Position numbers and translations under genes: made by a program. From positions 781,065 through 845,064 of the forward strand of contig NZ_WTUZ01000022.1 of assembly GCF_009882985.1 (NCBI RefSeq): a stretch of DNA of 64,000 bases. Reading direction: 5' to 3'. This DNA comes from Paenibacillus silvestris. Its GTDB lineage: Bacteria > Bacillota > Bacilli > Paenibacillales > NBRC-103111. Below, in pieces: positions 61,095-64,000 of this stretch (within the stretch, counting starts at the first letter, position 1; each line of letters begins with the position of its first letter). The notes under the pieces were generated by a model. The model was not told the DNA's origin. It worked only from the letters and a program-made list of their open reading frames with translations, and did no database searches.

Positions 61095-62627
61095 TTAGGA
61101 TTGACCGGCAAGGTCGCTTAATTGATGGAACGTATTTTGAAGTGTGCCATAGAGGCCACGATAAATTTGATAATAGGCTTCGTACTTGTTTTGATTATCC
61201 AAATTCGGCTCTACGCGATCAGTGACCTGAATCCACTTCTCGCAAAGTGATGTAATATCTTCTCCGAGGACGCCTGAAGCAGCCATGATGGCAGCGCCAT
61301 AAGCAGGACCGTCTGTGGAGTTAACAGTGACAACAGGAATGCCGAAGATGTCAGCAATCATTTGACGCCAGAACGGGCTTCTAGCACCGCCACCGTTCAC
61401 GCGCAGTTCGGTCACTTCAACACCGGACTCCCGTATTAATTGAAGGGAGTCGCGAAGCCCGAATGTAATGCCCTCAAGAACGGCGCGGGTAAGATGCGCT
61501 TTGCCGTGTCTAAGATTAAGCCCGATGAATGCGCCGCGGGCTTTGGGATCTGGGTGCGGCGTCCGCTCCCCGGACAAGTATGGCAGGAACAGCAAGCCTT
61601 CGCTGCCTAGAGGAGCAGTGGACGCTTCAGACGTCAAGATCTCGTAGACGTCTTTGCCTTCTTGCTGCGCACGCTCAAGCTCCTCGTGCGCGAAATGGTT
61701 GCGCCACCACTGGAACGAGCCGCCGGCCGCCAGCATTACCCCCATGCGGTGCCACTTGCCAGGTACACCGTGACAGAAGGAATGAAGCCGGTACGCTTCA
61801 TCCACTTGATACGTGTCGTCGTGAACGAAGACGACACCGGATGTGCCGAGGGCCACAGACGCGATGCCTTGGCGCACGACGCCGACACCAACGGCGCCGC
61901 AAGCTTGGTCTCCGCCGCCGGCTACGATCGGCGTACCTGCGGCTAAGCCGGTCAGGCTGGCTGCTTCCGGCAGCAGGTGGCCGGCTACGTCGCCGGATTC
62001 ATAGAGCGGCGGCAGCCACTCGAGCGGAATCTCCAACCGCTCGGCGACGGTCTGGGACCAGCTGCGGTGGGCGACGTCCAGCAGCAGCGTACCGCTTGCA
62101 TCGGCCATGTCCATGCCGAATGCGCCCGTCAGGCGCAGCCTGACGTAGTCCTTCGGCAGCAGCAGATGCCGAACGCGAGCGTAGTTCTCCGGCTCATGCT
62201 GCCGGAGCCAAATGACCTTGGGCGCGGTGAAGCCGGTTAGCGCCCGGTTGCCCGTAAGTCGACCGAGTTCGGCTTCGCCGACGGTCGACTCGATGTAAGC
62301 GCACTGCTCAGCAGTGCGCTGGTCGCACCAGAGCAGCGCAGGTCGGATGACCTGCTGCGCCTCGTCAAGGAAGACCGACCCGTGCATCTGGCCGGAGAAG
62401 CCAATACCTGCAACATCGCTGCCAGCGATGTTGGTTTTCGTTAAGAGCGCGTGGATACCTTGAATGGTGGCATTCCACCAGTCCTCCGGATGCTGCTCTG
62501 CCCAACCAGGATGAGGCTGTTGGAGCGGATATTCAACGCTATGGCTCCCAATGACATTGCCTGAGTCATCTACAAGAATACATTTAACTGCAGAAGTTCC
62601 TAAATCTAACCCCATAAAATACGACAT
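61095..62627 (-). CDS. xylB: Xylulokinase (FGGY family)
   Basis: About 510 residues from ATG 62627, nine bases after AAGGGTGA. FGGY features are the N-terminal GLDLGTSAVKCILVD, the central VAGGGDQACGAVGVG with the catalytic-base Asp, EGITFGLRDSL and the C-terminal ADIFGIPVVTV with STDGPAYGAAIMA. It phosphorylates D-xylulose at O5 for the pentose phosphate pathway. No xylA or xylose transporter is present in the window. The middle of the gene is GC-rich. Confidence 0.92.
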   Translation of the reverse strand: MSYFMGLDLGTSAVKCILVDDSGNVIGSHSVEYPLQQPHPGWAEQHPEDWWNATIQGIHALLTKTNIAGSDVAGIGFSGQMHGSVFLDEAQQVIRPALLWCDQRTAEQCAYIESTVGEAELGRLTGNRALTGFTAPKVIWLRQHEPENYARVRHLLLPKDYVRLRLTGAFGMDMADASGTLLLDVAHRSWSQTVAERLEIPLEWLPPLYESGDVAGHLLPEAASLTGLAAGTPIVAGGGDQACGAVGVGVVRQGIASVALGTSGVVFVHDDTYQVDEAYRLHSFCHGVPGKWHRMGVMLAAGGSFQWWRNHFAHEELERAQQEGKDVYEILTSEASTAPLGSEGLLFLPYLSGERTPHPDPKARGAFIGLNLRHGKAHLTRAVLEGITFGLRDSLQLIRESGVEVTELRVNGGGARSPFWRQMIADIFGIPVVTVNSTDGPAYGAAIMAASGVLGEDITSLCEKWIQVTDRVEPNLDNQNKYEAYYQIYRGLYGTLQNTFHQLSDLAGQS

Positions 62628-62751
62628 ATGCATTCACCCTTTGTTGAAAATAGAATGTTGTTCTCTACAATCTTTGTTTGTTTATTAAATATACAAAGAT
62701 AGATTCTATATATTATTCGCACGAAAACATAAAATTCCTTCTTTATGATTC

Positions 62752-62829
62752 AATTTTTTCGGTTTTCATTTTTTCATTTTTTCATTTTTCAATTTTAATT
62801 TTCACTTTTTCGTTTTTCGCTTTTTCGTT
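62752..62829. repeat. T-rich low-complexity tract with TTTTTCAT-like repeats
   Basis: About 78 bases made of T runs broken by CA, CG or AA, including three near-tandem TTTTTTCAT units. It fills the gap between the xylB start and the GNAT gene stop. It could arise by slippage; on the minus strand it reads A-rich, so it is not a terminator for the GNAT gene. Confidence 0.6.
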
Positions 62830-62842
62830 TACTTGTTATTCG

Positions 62843-63343
62843 TTATTGCCAGATCAAATTCATTTCGTGCCATTGGACGCCACCATGTTCAGATGCTGAT
62901 GGGGCGATGTACCGAAAACCATTTTTTTCATAGAATGAAATCAAATGTTCTTCACACATTAAAACAATACCTTGTAAGCCTTCTTCTTTGGTTATTCTAA
63001 TCACTTCTTGGAGGAGATTTGTGGCGACGCCCTGCCGTTGATAATCTGGATGAACGGCAATTGTAAGTAAACAAAAATAACTGCCGTTAATATCATAATC
63101 AACGCCCTGCTTGATACTCTCATCTGCGAGGTCGTTGTGATTTAGTCTTACACCATTGGCAACACCAATTATTAGTTGTTCTGCATGTGCATCGGATTCA
63201 GCTACCAGAAAAAAGGGGGCAAACACTTCCATCCTCATCCGAAAAGCTTCCCATGTAGCAGCGGACTCTTTCGTATACACACTTATTTCAATGTTATGGG
63301 CTGCTTTCAAGTCAAGATCATTGGCAATAGGACGAATATTCAT
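62843..63343 (-). CDS. GNAT family N-acetyltransferase
   Basis: About 166 residues from ATG 63343 with GAGGAGC upstream; the longer frame to 63379 has no ribosome site and its start lies in a palindrome. The acetyl-CoA site is in LLTIAVHPDYQRQGVATNLLQE, with the Q-R-Q-G-V-A loop, and the C-terminal FYEKNGF is typical. It moves an acetyl group to an amine; substrate unknown. Divergent from mntH. Confidence 0.9.
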   Translation of the reverse strand: MNIRPIANDLDLKAAHNIEISVYTKESAATWEAFRMRMEVFAPFFLVAESDAHAEQLIIGVANGVRLNHNDLADESIKQGVDYDINGSYFCLLTIAVHPDYQRQGVATNLLQEVIRITKEEGLQGIVLMCEEHLISFYEKNGFRYIAPSASEHGGVQWHEMNLIWQ

Positions 63344-63370
63344 GGTTGATACTAGCTCCTCTGTGTATGT

Positions 63371-63386
63371 TTTTCCCATGGGAAAA
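63371..63386. promoter_or_regulatory. 16-base perfect palindrome in the GNAT-mntH divergent gap
   Basis: TTTTCCCATGGGAAAA reads the same on both strands. It lies upstream of the GNAT gene and about 70 bases before the mntH promoter. It contains two inverted TTTCCC half-sites, which recur in the candidate MntR site nearby. Confidence 0.5.
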
Positions 63387-63440
63387 TTTATTTCGTATGC
63401 ACATAAGTGTTTGCCTATAGCATAGTATGGGTTTATGTAG

Positions 63441-63473
63441 TATAATTCAAATAAAATGTTTCCCTAGGACAAC
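63441..63473 (+). promoter_or_regulatory. mntH promoter -10 and candidate MntR site
   Basis: TATAAT (63441-63446) is followed by GTTTCCCTAGGACAAC (63458-63473), whose other strand, GTTGTCCTAGGGAAAC, resembles the MntR box with its AGGGAAAC half. A repressor there would block mntH when manganese is plentiful. No good -35 is visible. The match to the MntR consensus is partial. Confidence 0.45.
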
Positions 63474-63504
63474 ATTATTGGTCTTACGAAAGAAGGAGAT
63501 ATGT

Positions 63505-64000
63505 ATGGCAGTAGCATATAAAGAAGCTGAGCATGAAGGTGAAGGCTGGAAAGGCAAATCCTCCATGCCTAGCTTACCTGAGGTTCATCAGAGTATGCCA
63601 GTACCCAAAAAAGCGGGATTTTTCCGTAAATTGCTTGCATTCGTAGGTCCTGGCTATCTCGTTGCTGTAGGGTATATGGATCCTGGTAACTGGGCTACGG
63701 ATTTAGCTGGCGGTTCCAAGTTTGGATATACGCTTTTGTCTGTGATCTTAATTTCAAACCTGATGGCTATTCTCTTGCAGGCGTTGGCTGGTCGCTTAGG
63801 TATTGTTACAGGCCGTGACTTGGCGCAAGCGTGTCGGGATCATTATAGCAAACCTGTTTCGTTCGTACTATGGATTCTATGTGAGTTAGCGATTGCTGCC
63901 TGTGATTTGGCAGAAGTAATCGGTGCGGCGATTGCCTTGAACCTGCTGTTTGGGATTCCGTTAATTTATGGCGTTATATTAACGGCATTAGACGTCCTTT
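63505..64000 (+). CDS. mntH: NRAMP family Mn2+/H+ symporter, 5' part only
   Basis: The first 165 codons are present and the frame is open to the window edge. AGAAGGAGA precedes ATG 63505. After a charged N-terminus (about 45 residues) come the NRAMP helices, with [28 protein letters not shown] carrying the metal-binding DPGN of helix 1 (split here by its position in the sequence), then [18 protein letters not shown] and [15 protein letters not shown]. MntH imports manganese with protons. The helix 6 metal motif lies outside the window. Confidence 0.93.
   Translation, partial: MAVAYKEAEHEGEGWKGKSSMPSLPEVHQSMPVPKKAGFFRKLLAFVGPGYLVAVGYMDPGNWATDLAGGSKFGYTLLSVILISNLMAILLQALAGRLGIVTGRDLAQACRDHYSKPVSFVLWILCELAIAACDLAEVIGAAIALNLLFGIPLIYGVILTALDVL

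Noticed and set aside
61529-62143. 204-codon plus-strand frame opposite xylB
   Set aside because: Arg/Ala-rich low-complexity product caused by the GC-rich xylB sequence; no ribosome site and no family features.
1-64000. Insertion sequences, prophage, tRNA or rRNA genes
   Set aside because: No transposase, integrase, phage structural gene, tRNA cloverleaf or rRNA segment was recognised on either strand.

Overview
The window looks like a chromosome segment of a Gram-positive, spore-forming-type bacterium of the Paenibacillaceae (Paenibacillus or a close relative). Support comes from strong AGGAGG-type ribosome binding sites, TTG and GTG starts, a T-box leader on serS, a yybP-ykoY manganese riboswitch, a CshA helicase with a Gly/Ser-rich tail, DUF2600 (YtpB), YesL, YitT, DUF4178 and DUF4247 genes, and moderate GC. 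No transposase, prophage, rRNA, tRNA or CRISPR array was seen.

0-12.2 kb: a MarR regulator, then what reads as one long co-directional operon. It holds a two-repeat AhpD/CMD protein, a 30-residue membrane peptide, a DHA2 exporter, a LuxE-like acyl-protein synthetase, an IscU-type scaffold, a NifS/IscS-type cysteine desulfurase, a free acyl carrier protein, a fatty acyl-AMP ligase, an ACP-ketosynthase protein whose C-terminal acyltransferase-like region has lost its catalytic motifs, a flavin monooxygenase and an Sfp-type phosphopantetheinyl transferase, ending at a clear terminator. I read this as a compact biosynthetic cluster for an acyl or polyketide product that probably carries sulfur. 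I do not recognise it as a described pathway. TTAG-N4-CTAA palindromes before the operon, one covering the promoter -10, suggest MarR control.

12.2-30.5 kb: mostly housekeeping and small-molecule genes. These include an MFS exporter, a c-di-GMP-I riboswitch with terminator in front of an orphan 99-residue protein, a DHH phosphoesterase, a VOC protein, an AT-rich patch (metallophosphoesterase, TAACGGACACC repeats, Nudix hydrolase), a THUMP methyltransferase, CapA, an FAH-family protein, a GAF/HD-GYP protein, PepF, a TerC protein behind a manganese riboswitch, and a cold shock protein.

30.6-36.7 kb: a minus-strand sugar-acid operon (amidohydrolase, DgaE-like ammonia lyase, DgaF-like aldolase, 2-keto-3-deoxygluconate kinase, GntR/HutC regulator, GntP permease). 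Two identical TATAACGTTATA palindromes lie upstream. Together the genes make a complete route from an N-acylated amino sugar acid to pyruvate and glyceraldehyde 3-phosphate.

36.9-46.4 kb: transport. A divergent TetR/MMPL pair, a nitroreductase, and a five-gene minus-strand run with an MOP-type flippase, an MFS protein and a MacAB-like ABC exporter.

46.5-64 kb: two hypothetical genes with a YtpB-type terpene synthase, pfkA, T-box-serS, a hydroxyacid dehydrogenase, a secreted DUF4015 protein, an MFS paralogue, tatA, YitT, DUF4247 and DUF4178 genes, cshA, yesL, a probable 6S RNA, xylB, a GNAT acetyltransferase and the start of mntH, which runs off the right edge. mntH (manganese import) has a candidate MntR site, so both sides of manganese homeostasis are represented.
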